Below are positions 1-8,714 of a DNA stretch of 64,000 bases, one piece after another. Below the pieces are notes generated by a model. It worked only from the letters and a program-made list of their open reading frames with translations. It made no database searches and had not been told where the DNA came from. The DNA is taken from positions 248,001 through 312,000 of the forward strand of contig NZ_VIRN01000068.1 in the NCBI RefSeq assembly GCF_008107725.1, given 5' to 3'. The stretch's first letter is position 1. The number at the start of each line of letters is the position of its first letter. Origin of the DNA: Marinobacter sp. BW6. Lineage in GTDB: Bacteria > Pseudomonadota > Gammaproteobacteria > Pseudomonadales > Oleiphilaceae. The position numbers and the translations under genes were made by a program.

Positions 1-860
1 TTGTCATCGGTGTTTCGGGCACGTTCGATGCGTTTGTCAGGGCCATTCCAAAAGGTGTGGCCGCCGGGATGATGGCCGGGATCCTTTTCCAGTTCGGGGT
101 CGGTGCCTTTGCGGCTATCGAATCCACGCCGACGCTGGCGATAGGCATGCTGCTGGCTTACGTGGTGTTCCGCCGGCTGGTGCCGAAATACACGCTGGTC
201 CTGCTTCTGATTGTCGGGATAGTACTGGCGGTGGTGCTTGAGGATGCATCTCTGGCCGGTGTTCGGTTGAGCATGGCTGTCCCCCAGTTCATCACCCCGG
301 AATGGAACCTTGGTTCCACCCTGAGCCTGGCTATACCTTTGGTGCTGGTCAGCCTGACGGGGCAGTTTCTGCCAGGCATGGCGATTCTGCGGGGAGCCGG
401 GTACAGGGTGAAGGCCAAACCGGTGATTGCCGTGTCGAGCCTGGTATCGCTGCCGATGGCATTGTTCGGTGGGATCACGACGGTGGTTGCCGCCATTACC
501 GCTGCGATCTGCACCGGCAAGGATGCTCATGAAGATCCCATGAAACGTTACGTCGCCGGCGTGTTCAATGGCGTGTTCTATCTGGTCGGTGGGCTGTTTG
601 CCGGCACGATCGTGGCGCTCTTCACCTCTTTGCCTGCAGCCTTTGTTGCGGTACTGGCCGGCCTGGCTCTGCTGGGGGCGATTGCAAATAACCTGTTTGC
701 GGCGCTGGAAGACGCAGGCCAACGGGAGGCGTCATTGATTACGTTTATCGTGACCGCTTCCGGGCTGTCGCTGTTCGGATTGTCCTCTGCCTTCTGGGGA
801 GTGGTGATTGGTTTCGGATGCCATGCAATCACACGGGCCGGCCCAGCCAAACCCAGGTAA
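1..860 (+). CDS. BenE-family (benzoate/H+ symporter-like) membrane transporter, 5' truncated
   Basis: The reading frame is open from base 3 to the stop at 860, so the start lies before the window and 285 residues are visible. The protein is almost entirely hydrophobic with about eight to nine membrane helices. It carries stretches such as VIGVSGTFDAF near the left edge, ESTPTLAIG, and FGGITTVVAAITAAICTG in the middle, which I recognise as BenE-family sequence. Known members import benzoate by proton symport in the inner membrane. Here the next gene, 52 bases downstream on the same strand, is a cytosine-deaminase homologue rather than a benzoate catabolic gene. The natural substrate may therefore be a nucleobase or related ring compound; that is inference from context. 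Family assignment is confident, substrate is not. Confidence 0.85.
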   Translation, partial: VIGVSGTFDAFVRAIPKGVAAGMMAGILFQFGVGAFAAIESTPTLAIGMLLAYVVFRRLVPKYTLVLLLIVGIVLAVVLEDASLAGVRLSMAVPQFITPEWNLGSTLSLAIPLVLVSLTGQFLPGMAILRGAGYRVKAKPVIAVSSLVSLPMALFGGITTVVAAITAAICTGKDAHEDPMKRYVAGVFNGVFYLVGGLFAGTIVALFTSLPAAFVAVLAGLALLGAIANNLFAALEDAGQREASLITFIVTASGLSLFGLSSAFWGVVIGFGCHAITRAGPAKPR

Positions 861-912
861 GCGGGATCCGAACGAAGAATCTGATAAGCATGAATACATG
901 CAAGGAGATGTT

Positions 913-2139
913 ATGAATCAAAGTCTGAATGCCATCGTTAATGCGCGATTGCAGGGACAAGAAGGCTTGTTCCGGCTGGTAATTGCCGAAGGCCGATTCA
1001 GTGAAATCACGGCTCAGAAGGCGCCGGAAGGAGGTTCAGGCAACCAGCTGGATGCCGGCGGTAACCTGGTTGTTCCGCCGTTCGTTGAGCCACACATCCA
1101 TCTTGATGCGGCCATGACCGCAGGTCAGCCCCGATGGAACCAAAGCGGTACCCTGTTTGAGGGTATTGAATGCTGGTCCGAGCGCAAAGCCAGCCTGACT
1201 CATGATGATGTGATCAGCCGGGCGGAGCAGACGCTGAAGCTGTTCGCTGATAACGGGATTCAGCATGTTCGCACCCATGTGGACGTCACAGACCCCAAGC
1301 TGACGGGCCTGAAGGCCATGCTTGAGGTGCGTAAGCGCATGGCTGAAACCGTGGATCTCCAAATCGTGGCATTTCCCCAGGAAGGTCTCTGGTCATTTCC
1401 GAAGGGTAAGGAGCTGATGGAGGAAGCCGTGCGCCTCGGCGCCGACGTGGTCGGTGGCATTCCACATTTCGAATTCACCCGGGATTACGGCGTTGAGTCG
1501 GTCCAATGGCTGGTGGCGTTGGCCCACAAAAATGACCTTTTGGTGGACGTGCATTGCGACGAGATCGATGACCCCGAGTCCCGCTTCCTGGAAGTGCTCG
1601 CTGCCGAGGCGCTCAAGCTTGATTATGGCTCCCGGGTTACTGCCAGCCATACCTGTGCCATGGGCTCCTACAACGATCATTACTGTAGTCGGCTGTTCCG
1701 GTTGTTGAAGAAATCCGGTCTGCGTTTTCTTTCGATGCCCACCGAAAGCCTGCACCTGCAGGGACGGTTCGATGGTTATCCGAAACGTCGTGGCCTGACC
1801 CGTGTTCCGGAGCTGTTGGATGCGGGACTTAAGGTAGCCTTCGGCCAGGATTCCATTCGTGATCCCTGGTACCCATTGGGGAACGGCAACATGCTTCGGA
1901 CCCTTGATGTCGGCCTGCACGCCTGCCACATGCTGGGTATGGGCTGGATTGACCGGTCTCTGGAGCTGATCACCGACAACGGTGCCGCGGCGCTGGATCT
2001 GAAAGAGTATGGTATTGAGGAGGGTCTTCCGGCTCGTTGTGTTGTGTTGAATGGCCAATCGCCGTACGAGGTTCTGTCGGGGCAGCTGCCTGTGCTGGCG
2101 TCGGTACGTGATGGGCGGGTTTTGGTGAAGCGGCTTTAA
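913..2139 (+). CDS. codA: CodA-like cytosine deaminase / amidohydrolase with altered specificity residue
   Basis: A 408-residue amidohydrolase very similar along its whole length to E. coli CodA (427 aa). The start is ATG 913, preceded by AAGGAG at 902-907; longer upstream starts lack this site and run back into the preceding gene. The metal and catalytic residues line up at the E. coli numbers: H61 and H63 (EPHIHLD), Q156 (FPQEG), H214 and E217 (DVHCDE), H246 (ASHTCAM) and D313. The enzyme should hydrolyse an exocyclic amine or imine of a pyrimidine-like ring in the cytoplasm. However, E. coli has HDDVF at 312-316 and this protein has QDSIR, so D314 is Ser. Position 314 contacts the substrate ring and is known to control substrate preference, so cytosine may not be the main substrate. 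It is probably co-transcribed with the BenE transporter. Confidence 0.85.
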   Translation: MNQSLNAIVNARLQGQEGLFRLVIAEGRFSEITAQKAPEGGSGNQLDAGGNLVVPPFVEPHIHLDAAMTAGQPRWNQSGTLFEGIECWSERKASLTHDDVISRAEQTLKLFADNGIQHVRTHVDVTDPKLTGLKAMLEVRKRMAETVDLQIVAFPQEGLWSFPKGKELMEEAVRLGADVVGGIPHFEFTRDYGVESVQWLVALAHKNDLLVDVHCDEIDDPESRFLEVLAAEALKLDYGSRVTASHTCAMGSYNDHYCSRLFRLLKKSGLRFLSMPTESLHLQGRFDGYPKRRGLTRVPELLDAGLKVAFGQDSIRDPWYPLGNGNMLRTLDVGLHACHMLGMGWIDRSLELITDNGAAALDLKEYGIEEGLPARCVVLNGQSPYEVLSGQLPVLASVRDGRVLVKRL

Positions 2140-2232
2140 CCCTTCGAGTTCTGGTATCGGCCGCCAGGATAGACTCGAGCTGTGGAGACCGGACTATACT
2201 GTAAGCACGTTTCGTAACCCGGTGATGACTCC

Positions 2233-2760
2233 ATGCGCAAGATAGATTCCTTAGCGTATTGGCAGAAGCAAGGCCCAGAGTTTTTTCGGGAGCTTTCCAG
2301 CTTTGGTGCCATGCCCGACGCGGTTATAAAAAAGCTCCTGGAAGAGGGGCGCGTGCTTAGCCTTAGTCCCGGCGACTCGCTTTACTCTGTTGGCGACCGA
2401 AGCGAGGCATTCTACATTGTGCTCAGCGGCAGAGTTGGTACCTGGATGCCAAGGAAAGATGGCGGCATGACCCTTGCCCGCTCTCACGAGCCGGGTGACG
2501 ACGTGGGCTTTGTCCCCATGATTGCGTTGGCAGATCGGCCTGCCAGTACCAGAGCCGATGAAGTATCGGTTGTTCTGGAAATCAGCTGTGTCCAGTTCCT
2601 TGATTTCCACCAACAAGAACCGGATGCCTTTGGTCTGATGCTCCTGAACCTTGTTCGTGGTATGGCCAGATCCATCATTACCATGGCGAGCGTGTTGGCG
2701 GAACAGGATGAGCAATTGCATCGGATGTATTCGGCGCCGTTCTCGTATCGCTCCAGATAA
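2233..2760 (+). CDS. Stand-alone cyclic-nucleotide-binding (Crp-like sensor) domain protein
   Basis: A 175-residue protein consisting of little more than one cNMP-binding beta-barrel. Residues about 25-130 show the family pattern: LSPGDSLYSVGDRSEAFYIV, then LSGRVGTW, then EPGDDVGFVPMIA. No helix-turn-helix DNA-binding region follows; the C-terminal 45 residues form an amphipathic helix (RGMARSIITMASVLAEQDEQL). It therefore probably acts as a ligand- or protein-binding sensor rather than a transcription factor of the Crp type. The phosphate-binding cassette is not a good match to the cAMP consensus, so the ligand is unknown. It stands alone 93 bases after codA and is followed by a 312-base gap. 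Confidence 0.7.
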   Translation: MRKIDSLAYWQKQGPEFFRELSSFGAMPDAVIKKLLEEGRVLSLSPGDSLYSVGDRSEAFYIVLSGRVGTWMPRKDGGMTLARSHEPGDDVGFVPMIALADRPASTRADEVSVVLEISCVQFLDFHQQEPDAFGLMLLNLVRGMARSIITMASVLAEQDEQLHRMYSAPFSYRSR

Positions 2761-3072
2761 GCTGGCCCGCAATATGAGTAATTTCATGGGATTTTTGAGG
2801 ACGCGGATATCAGACATTTTGATCGTTTCTTTTCTTCGTAAACTGAGCTAATTTAGCTTCCTAACATTATTTTTGGGGCCACTGAACTTTTAAATGAAAA
2901 CCGGTGTTCATGTCATTCACTCTCTCTACTCAACGGTAGCACTTCTAGCTGCCGGGCTGCGCCGTATTCGCCATTCCTTTCGCTGAATTCGTCGAAGAAT
3001 CGTCGAATTCGGCGAGACCCTCTGAACACATCCTTTAACTTATTCTTGGCTTTCAAGCCTCAAGGAATCGGT
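2761..3072. other. Intergenic region upstream of rnk-gdhA
   Basis: These 312 bases hold no convincing gene. The left half is AT-rich and has no clear T-run hairpin after the cNMP-binding gene. The right half contains an imperfect inverted repeat at 2985-3010 and the rnk ribosome binding site AAGGA at 3062-3066. Promoter elements for rnk are expected here but I could not pick a convincing -35/-10 pair. Confidence 0.5.
2985..3010. repeat. Imperfect 11-bp inverted repeat in the rnk leader
   Basis: Arms 2985-2995 (GAATTCGTCGA) and 3000-3010 (TCGTCGAATTC) pair at 10 of 11 positions around a 4-base loop. The core CGTCGAA is also present twice as a direct repeat. It lies about 60 bases before the rnk ATG, where an operator or leader hairpin could act. 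No T-run follows, so it is not a standard terminator. Confidence 0.45.
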
Positions 3073-4819
<1,747 letters not shown>

Positions 4820-4846
4820 CACCTGCGCGCCAGCTTCTTAAGTTTT

Positions 4847-4852
4847 TATACT
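4847..4852 (+). promoter_or_regulatory. Putative -10 element for the glycine riboswitch transcript
   Basis: TATACT at 4847-4852 matches 5 of 6 bases of the sigma-70 -10 consensus and lies about 12 bases before the first conserved base of the riboswitch, as expected for a transcript beginning near 4859. No good -35 was found at the right distance. Confidence 0.35.
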
Positions 4853-4863
4853 CATGTGTTCTC

Positions 4864-5040
4864 GCAGGAGAGAGGGCCCCTGGCCCCGCCGAAGGCGCAA
4901 ACTCCCATAAACGCTCAGGCAAAGGTACTGCGAGGCACCGTTCAAAGCCGTCTGGAGAGCGACTGCCAACGCAGTCCACCGAAGGGGCAAGCAGAGCCGG
5001 GCTCTGTAAACTCTCAGGTATCAGGGACAGGGGGAGAGGC
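4864..5040 (+). promoter_or_regulatory. Tandem glycine riboswitch (two aptamers)
   Basis: Two consecutive glycine aptamers are recognisable by their conserved blocks. Aptamer I runs from about 4864 to 4935: GCAGGAGAGAG, CCGCCGAAGGCGCAAACTCC, AAACGCTCAGGCAAAGG, then TACTGCGAGGCACCG. Aptamer II runs from about 4951 to 5036: TCTGGAGAGCGACTGCC, CCACCGAAGGGGCAAGC, GTAAACTCTCAGGTA, then GGGACAGGGGGAG. The linker is short, as in cooperative tandem glycine switches. No T-run terminator follows. The downstream Shine-Dalgarno CAGGAG (5051-5056) sits within the near-palindrome AGGAGTCCT and between CAGA and TCTG, so I infer translational control of the gene at 5063. Confidence 0.93.
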
Positions 5041-5062
5041 CGCAGAAACTCAGGAGTCCTCT

Positions 5063-5680
5063 GTGCTCATCTCTATATATATGATTGCCATTACCGCCGA
5101 GGCCATGTCGGGCGCACTCGCCGCCGGGCGGAGAAATATGGATCTCTTTGGTGTCGCCGTTATTGCGTTTTTCACTGCCTTGGGTGGCGGAACTGTCCGG
5201 GACATTCTCCTGGGTAATTTTCCTGTTACCTGGACCCAGCACCCACGCTATATCTACATGACCATCACGGGCGGACTGGTAACGATCGTGATCGCCCGCT
5301 TTATGCGCCACCTTCATCAGCTGTTTCTGGTGCTGGATGCCTTAGGCCTCGCGGCCTTCACGGTTATTGGTTGCAATGTTGCCCTTGAGCTGGGCTATGA
5401 CACGGTCGTTGTTGTGATGGCCGGCATCACCACCGGCATTTTTGGCGGTATCATCCGCGACATCATGTGCAACCGGACCCCACAGGTATTGCGTCATGAA
5501 CTATACGCCAGTGTTTCACTGGTGGTCGCTTTTCTGTACCTGACCCTGCTTCGTCAGGGAGTGAATGAGAGCGTGACCCTACTTGCCGCATTCAGCTTGG
5601 GTCTCCTGCTCCGTATGGCCGCCATTCGCTGGCGTTTGTCGCTGCCAGTGTTCAGCTATTCCCAGGCCCGCTGGGAGTGA
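5063..5680 (+). CDS. TRIC-type (UPF0126, YadS/YicG-like) membrane channel under glycine riboswitch control
   Basis: A 205-residue protein with seven predicted membrane helices made of two similar halves. Each half carries the family hallmark: GGGTVRDILLG near residue 45 and GGIIRDIMCN near residue 130. The start is GTG 5063 with CAGGAG at 5051-5056; ATG 5081 is a possible internal alternative. The open frame continues far upstream, but only because it crosses the riboswitch. Family members form trimeric pores in the inner membrane and bacterial ones conduct cations; linkage to glycine riboswitches has led to the suggestion that some handle glycine or respond to it. The arrangement here supports a role in relieving or using excess glycine, but transport of glycine itself is inference. 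Confidence 0.85.
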   Translation: MLISIYMIAITAEAMSGALAAGRRNMDLFGVAVIAFFTALGGGTVRDILLGNFPVTWTQHPRYIYMTITGGLVTIVIARFMRHLHQLFLVLDALGLAAFTVIGCNVALELGYDTVVVVMAGITTGIFGGIIRDIMCNRTPQVLRHELYASVSLVVAFLYLTLLRQGVNESVTLLAAFSLGLLLRMAAIRWRLSLPVFSYSQARWE

Positions 5681-5739
5681 TGGGACCTCGGCTTCTTGTG
5701 TGCAAAAAATGGAGTAATTAGGTATGGGCGGGCTTGTAA

Positions 5740-6633
5740 TTATCTCTCGCGAAACCCTTGTGTAATGTGCTCGGCCAGAACGTCGCTGGCGTTGTCCCGG
5801 CCCGGACGCTTTACCAGCATCACTTGATAATCTGCCAATGGTGGCAGTGATTCATGAGTAAGACGTGTGAAAGGTGGTCGAATCAATCGCTTCGGAAACG
5901 CTGTAATGGCGAGGTCCGCCATCATGGCTGCCTCCTGGCTTGCGCAGTGATCGCAGGCGTAGGCGATTCGATAGTCGATTCCAGCATTATTCAGAGCATC
6001 CAGAGCGATCTTTCGCCATGTACACCCATGTTTCGCCAGAGTGACTGGTAGTGGTGACCGTAGGACTGCATCGCCATCCTCGCGACCCACCCATACCAGA
6101 GGTTCGGTGAGAATCGCCTCACCTCGTGTTGCGGAACCGGGTTCTCCGCCCATCACGAGGGCGAGATCAAGCTCTCCCTTATCAAGTTTTGGGATTAAAT
6201 CCATGCTATGGCCTACCGCAACGTCGACCTGAACAGCAGGGTATGACCTGGCAAACTGAGCCAAAACATTGGGTAGGATATGTTCTGCTACCGCGTCAGT
6301 GATTCCCACGCCTACGCGTCCTTCCAGGGTGGGGGCCAAAAATTTTGAAACGGCTTCGGCGTTGAGCTTGAGGAGGCGTCGACTGTAGCCCAAGAGCATT
6401 TCACCCTCCGCATTGAGTCGCACGGATCGCGCCTCGCGAACAAACAGCGCTTGTTCAAGCATGGCCTCCAGGCGTTTGATTTGCATGCTCAATGCCGAGG
6501 GCGTGCGGAATAGTTTTTCGGCAGCCCGGGTAAAACTGCCGCATTCAGCGATGGTTACAAAGGTTCGCAACACCTCGCTGTCGAGAAGCGGCAATGCGGC
6601 GCGATTCAAGTTCCTGCTCGACTGCCTTTCCAT
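5740..6633 (-). CDS. LysR-family transcriptional regulator
   Basis: A 297-residue LysR regulator. The start is ATG at 6633 on the minus strand, preceded by AAGGTGAG; a TTG 15 bases earlier is less likely. The winged helix-turn-helix is at residues about 15-75 (LRTFVTIAECGSFTRAAEKL, then TPSALSMQIKRLE), followed by the effector-binding domain beginning with GRVGVGITDAVAEHILPNVL. LysR proteins usually activate a divergent neighbour; here the divergent genes are a small unknown gene (6815) and an EamA transporter (7203), with 181 bases between for operators. Effector unknown. It faces the TRIC gene tail to tail, with no clear shared terminator. Confidence 0.9.
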   Translation of the reverse strand: MERQSSRNLNRAALPLLDSEVLRTFVTIAECGSFTRAAEKLFRTPSALSMQIKRLEAMLEQALFVREARSVRLNAEGEMLLGYSRRLLKLNAEAVSKFLAPTLEGRVGVGITDAVAEHILPNVLAQFARSYPAVQVDVAVGHSMDLIPKLDKGELDLALVMGGEPGSATRGEAILTEPLVWVGREDGDAVLRSPLPVTLAKHGCTWRKIALDALNNAGIDYRIAYACDHCASQEAAMMADLAITAFPKRLIRPPFTRLTHESLPPLADYQVMLVKRPGRDNASDVLAEHITQGFRER

Positions 6634-6814
6634 TGGCTCACCTTTCAATAAAAATGAACGGTCAGTCTAAAACTTTTTGTTTGATTGATCCAACTGGAAG
6701 TAGCAAGCTAACAAAAGAGGTCGCGACCCTCGCACTGAATGATCACTTGGCACGATTGCTTACTAGTTGCATGGGTAATTTTGCCAAACAGCAAAATGAA
6801 AGCGGAGGCATGCG

Positions 6815-7144
6815 ATGAACGAAATAAACCCAATCGAAAAAGCCCTCCAGGCTTGGGAGAAAGCGAGTCAATTGGAACTACCTCCAGAGCCACCGGAGCT
6901 GATGTTTTATATGCCGGCGACACCGCCCAATAAGTTATTGAGGGCGTTAGACAGAGGGTGGTGGTTATGCAAGCGTCGATGGTTTTTCCGTCGCCACATA
7001 CTGCCACTGTTGGCCCACGGCAACAAAGTAGAACGGGTTATCGGCCATAAATGTGAGGATATTCTTTGGGCCAGCCAGCTCCCGCTGACGGTCGATGCCA
7101 TCGAGGCATTAAAAGCCCGAAAAGAAGCGGTTACGAGCTCATAA
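6815..7144 (+). CDS. Small conserved-looking hypothetical protein
   Basis: A 109-residue protein I do not recognise. Translation should start at ATG 6815, six bases after GGAGG (6804-6808), a strong ribosome binding site that supports a real gene. The sequence has an acidic-proline N-terminal third (LELPPEPPELMFYMP), a central basic-aromatic cluster (RGWWLCKRRWFFRRHILP) that may touch a membrane surface or nucleic acid, and a polar helical end. There is no signal peptide and no clear transmembrane span. It is divergent from the LysR gene and 58 bases upstream of the EamA transporter, with a hairpin between them, so it may belong to the same regulated unit. Confidence 0.6.
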   Translation: MNEINPIEKALQAWEKASQLELPPEPPELMFYMPATPPNKLLRALDRGWWLCKRRWFFRRHILPLLAHGNKVERVIGHKCEDILWASQLPLTVDAIEALKARKEAVTSS

Positions 7145-7155
7145 GGAAAGGAAAA

Positions 7156-7187
7156 AAGGGCTTCGAACTGACAAGCTCGAAGCCCTT
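7156..7187. repeat. Perfect 11-bp hairpin between the small gene and the EamA transporter
   Basis: AAGGGCTTCGA (7156-7166) pairs perfectly with TCGAAGCCCTT (7177-7187) around a 10-base loop. It ends 15 bases before the EamA start codon and directly precedes its ribosome binding site GAGAGG. No run of T follows, so it looks more like a leader hairpin, processing site or weak terminator than a full rho-independent terminator. Confidence 0.6.
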
Positions 7188-7202
7188 CACAAGAGAGGTA
7201 GT

Positions 7203-8117
7203 ATGAATTCAGTATCGGGGTCTGGTGTCTTTATAGCGTCCGCAGCGTTCTCGGCCATTTTTATGGGAACGATCGGTGCCATTTCGGTCTATGCGGGTGT
7301 GGGGGCCGAGGCGGTTACCTTCTATCGGCTCTTCATTGGGGCCGTTTTGGTGGCGGTTTATCTGCTGGCAACCAGGCAACACAGCAAAATCTTTATGTGG
7401 CCCGGTACGAAGGTATTGGTAACAGGTGCTTTCCTGGCCGGTTTCGTGATGTTTTACATCCTGGCGATGGATTACACCAATATGGCGAACGCCGTTATGG
7501 TGCTTTATCTGGCACCGGTGACGGCGTCCGTGGCGGCTCATTTCTTTCTCGGGGAGCGCCTCACCTCGGCCAGTGTTGGATTGGTGGGATTCGCGCTGCT
7601 GGGCTTCGCCATGATGATGGAGTTCAACTTCAACCTGAGTGGGCGGGCAGAGGAAGCTATCGGTTTGGCCTATGCGTTCTGCGCCATGGTCTGTTACTCG
7701 GCGTTTATGTTAGCCAATCGCTCCATTGATGACCGTGTTCATGTTTTCAGTCGCAGTGGTTACCAGATGCTCGCGGGTGCTTTGTGCATGTTGCCTCTGA
7801 TGCTGCTGGAAGGCGAAGCCATTTCAGGGACGCAGTGGGGGTGGTTGATTGCTGCCGGTGTTCTGCCGGGTTTCCTGGCCATCCTGCTGGCCGTGGTTGC
7901 CCTGAGGTCCCTGCCCGCGGCCACGTTCGGCACCCTGGCTTATCTGGAACCCATTACCGTTGTTGCGCTTGCCTGGGTACTGTTTGACCAGAGCCTGAAT
8001 AGCCTCCAGCTGGCCGGTTGCGCCCTCATCATTCTGGCGGGCATTGCGCAGGCGTTGCTGCTGAACCGGCGTCCGGCAGCTGAGACAACATCCGGAAACT
8101 GGCTTCCGGAACAGTAA
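7203..8117 (+). CDS. EamA/DMT-superfamily small-molecule exporter
   Basis: A 304-residue inner-membrane protein with about ten helices arranged as two EamA repeats. The first repeat spans residues 10-140 and the second 155-290 (LPAATFGTLAYLEPITVVALAW is a typical second-repeat segment). Start ATG 7203 follows GAGAGG. Proteins of this drug/metabolite transporter superfamily export amino acids, purine metabolites or other small solutes; no feature identifies the substrate. It lies 58 bases after the small unknown gene and is a plausible target of the LysR regulator at 5740-6633. Confidence 0.9.
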   Translation: MNSVSGSGVFIASAAFSAIFMGTIGAISVYAGVGAEAVTFYRLFIGAVLVAVYLLATRQHSKIFMWPGTKVLVTGAFLAGFVMFYILAMDYTNMANAVMVLYLAPVTASVAAHFFLGERLTSASVGLVGFALLGFAMMMEFNFNLSGRAEEAIGLAYAFCAMVCYSAFMLANRSIDDRVHVFSRSGYQMLAGALCMLPLMLLEGEAISGTQWGWLIAAGVLPGFLAILLAVVALRSLPAATFGTLAYLEPITVVALAWVLFDQSLNSLQLAGCALIILAGIAQALLLNRRPAAETTSGNWLPEQ

Positions 8118-8188
8118 ATGATGCCCGCTTGCATTAATGTGGGTTACAGCGATGATGATGCTTCGATGAGCTCAGGAGGACATAGACG

Positions 8189-8491
8189 ATGAGAACTCTG
8201 CTTCAGGTGGATTTTCCTTACGACGGCCCGTTTGGCGATGAGATGGCAAGTGCGATGGCTGAGCTTGCCGAGTCTATTGCTAGGGAGCCGGGGTTCCTCT
8301 GGAAAATATGGACAGAAAACCGCGACACCCGCGAGGCAGGCGGCGTCTATCTCTTCGAAGATGAAAGCAGTGCAAGGGCGTATCTGGAAAAGCACACGGC
8401 CCGGCTGAAGGAATTCGGTGTGCCGAAAGTGAATGGTAAAGTGTTTCAGGTGAACGAGCGGTTGTCTGCGATTGATCACGGTCCGGTTTGA
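8189..8491 (+). CDS. YdhR-like putative monooxygenase (ferredoxin-like dimeric alpha-beta barrel)
   Basis: A 100-residue cytoplasmic protein, the usual size for YdhR. Recognisable segments are [16 protein letters not shown] at the N-terminus, [15 protein letters not shown] in the middle and [20 protein letters not shown], which form the small barrel seen in ABM-type monooxygenases. AGGAGGA at 8174-8180 gives a strong start at ATG 8189. The physiological substrate of this family is not established. The gene stands alone, 71 bases after the EamA gene. Confidence 0.85.
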   Translation: MRTLLQVDFPYDGPFGDEMASAMAELAESIAREPGFLWKIWTENRDTREAGGVYLFEDESSARAYLEKHTARLKEFGVPKVNGKVFQVNERLSAIDHGPV

Positions 8492-8602
8492 ATCAGGCTG
8501 GCCGGGGTACGTGGCAAGCTGCTGTGAGATCCGCCAAGGTCTCGCTACGCCTGTTTAGCAAGGCAAATCCTGCATCTGCTATTTGTAGGCAAGCGTTCCA
8601 TA

Positions 8603-8629
8603 AAAAAGCCCACACTAGGTGGGCTTTTT
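8603..8629. terminator. Bidirectional rho-independent terminator
   Basis: AAAAAGCCCAC (8603-8613) and GTGGGCTTTTT (8619-8629) form an 11-bp stem with a five-base loop and T-runs in both directions. It can end transcription from the YdhR gene on the plus strand and from the tRNA-Arg gene on the minus strand. Confidence 0.9.
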
Positions 8630-8637
8630 AAATAATA

Positions 8638-8714
8638 TGGCGCGCCCGATAGGATTCGAACCTATGACCTTTGCCTCCGGAGGGCAACGCTCTATCCAGC
8701 TGAGCTACGGGCGC
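8638..8714 (-). tRNA. tRNA-Arg (anticodon CCG)
   Basis: Read on the minus strand, the sequence folds into a complete cloverleaf: acceptor stem GCGCCCG pairing with CGGGCGC, D-arm GCTC/GAGC, anticodon stem TTGCC/GGCAA, and T-arm ATAGG-TTCGAAT-CCTAT, with discriminator G and an encoded CCA (8638-8640 on the plus strand reads TGG). The seven-base anticodon loop CTCCGGA gives anticodon CCG, which reads the CGG arginine codon. It is followed by the hairpin terminator at 8603-8629. No integrase or attachment-site duplication was seen beside it. Confidence 0.97.

Noticed and set aside
4856..5062. Upstream extension of the TRIC open reading frame to 4856
   Set aside because: The extension translates the glycine riboswitch; the real start is GTG 5063, which has CAGGAG in place.
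6745..6765. Sigma-54 promoter near TTGGCACGATTGC
   Set aside because: The GG and GC elements are three bases too close together for a -24/-12 promoter.
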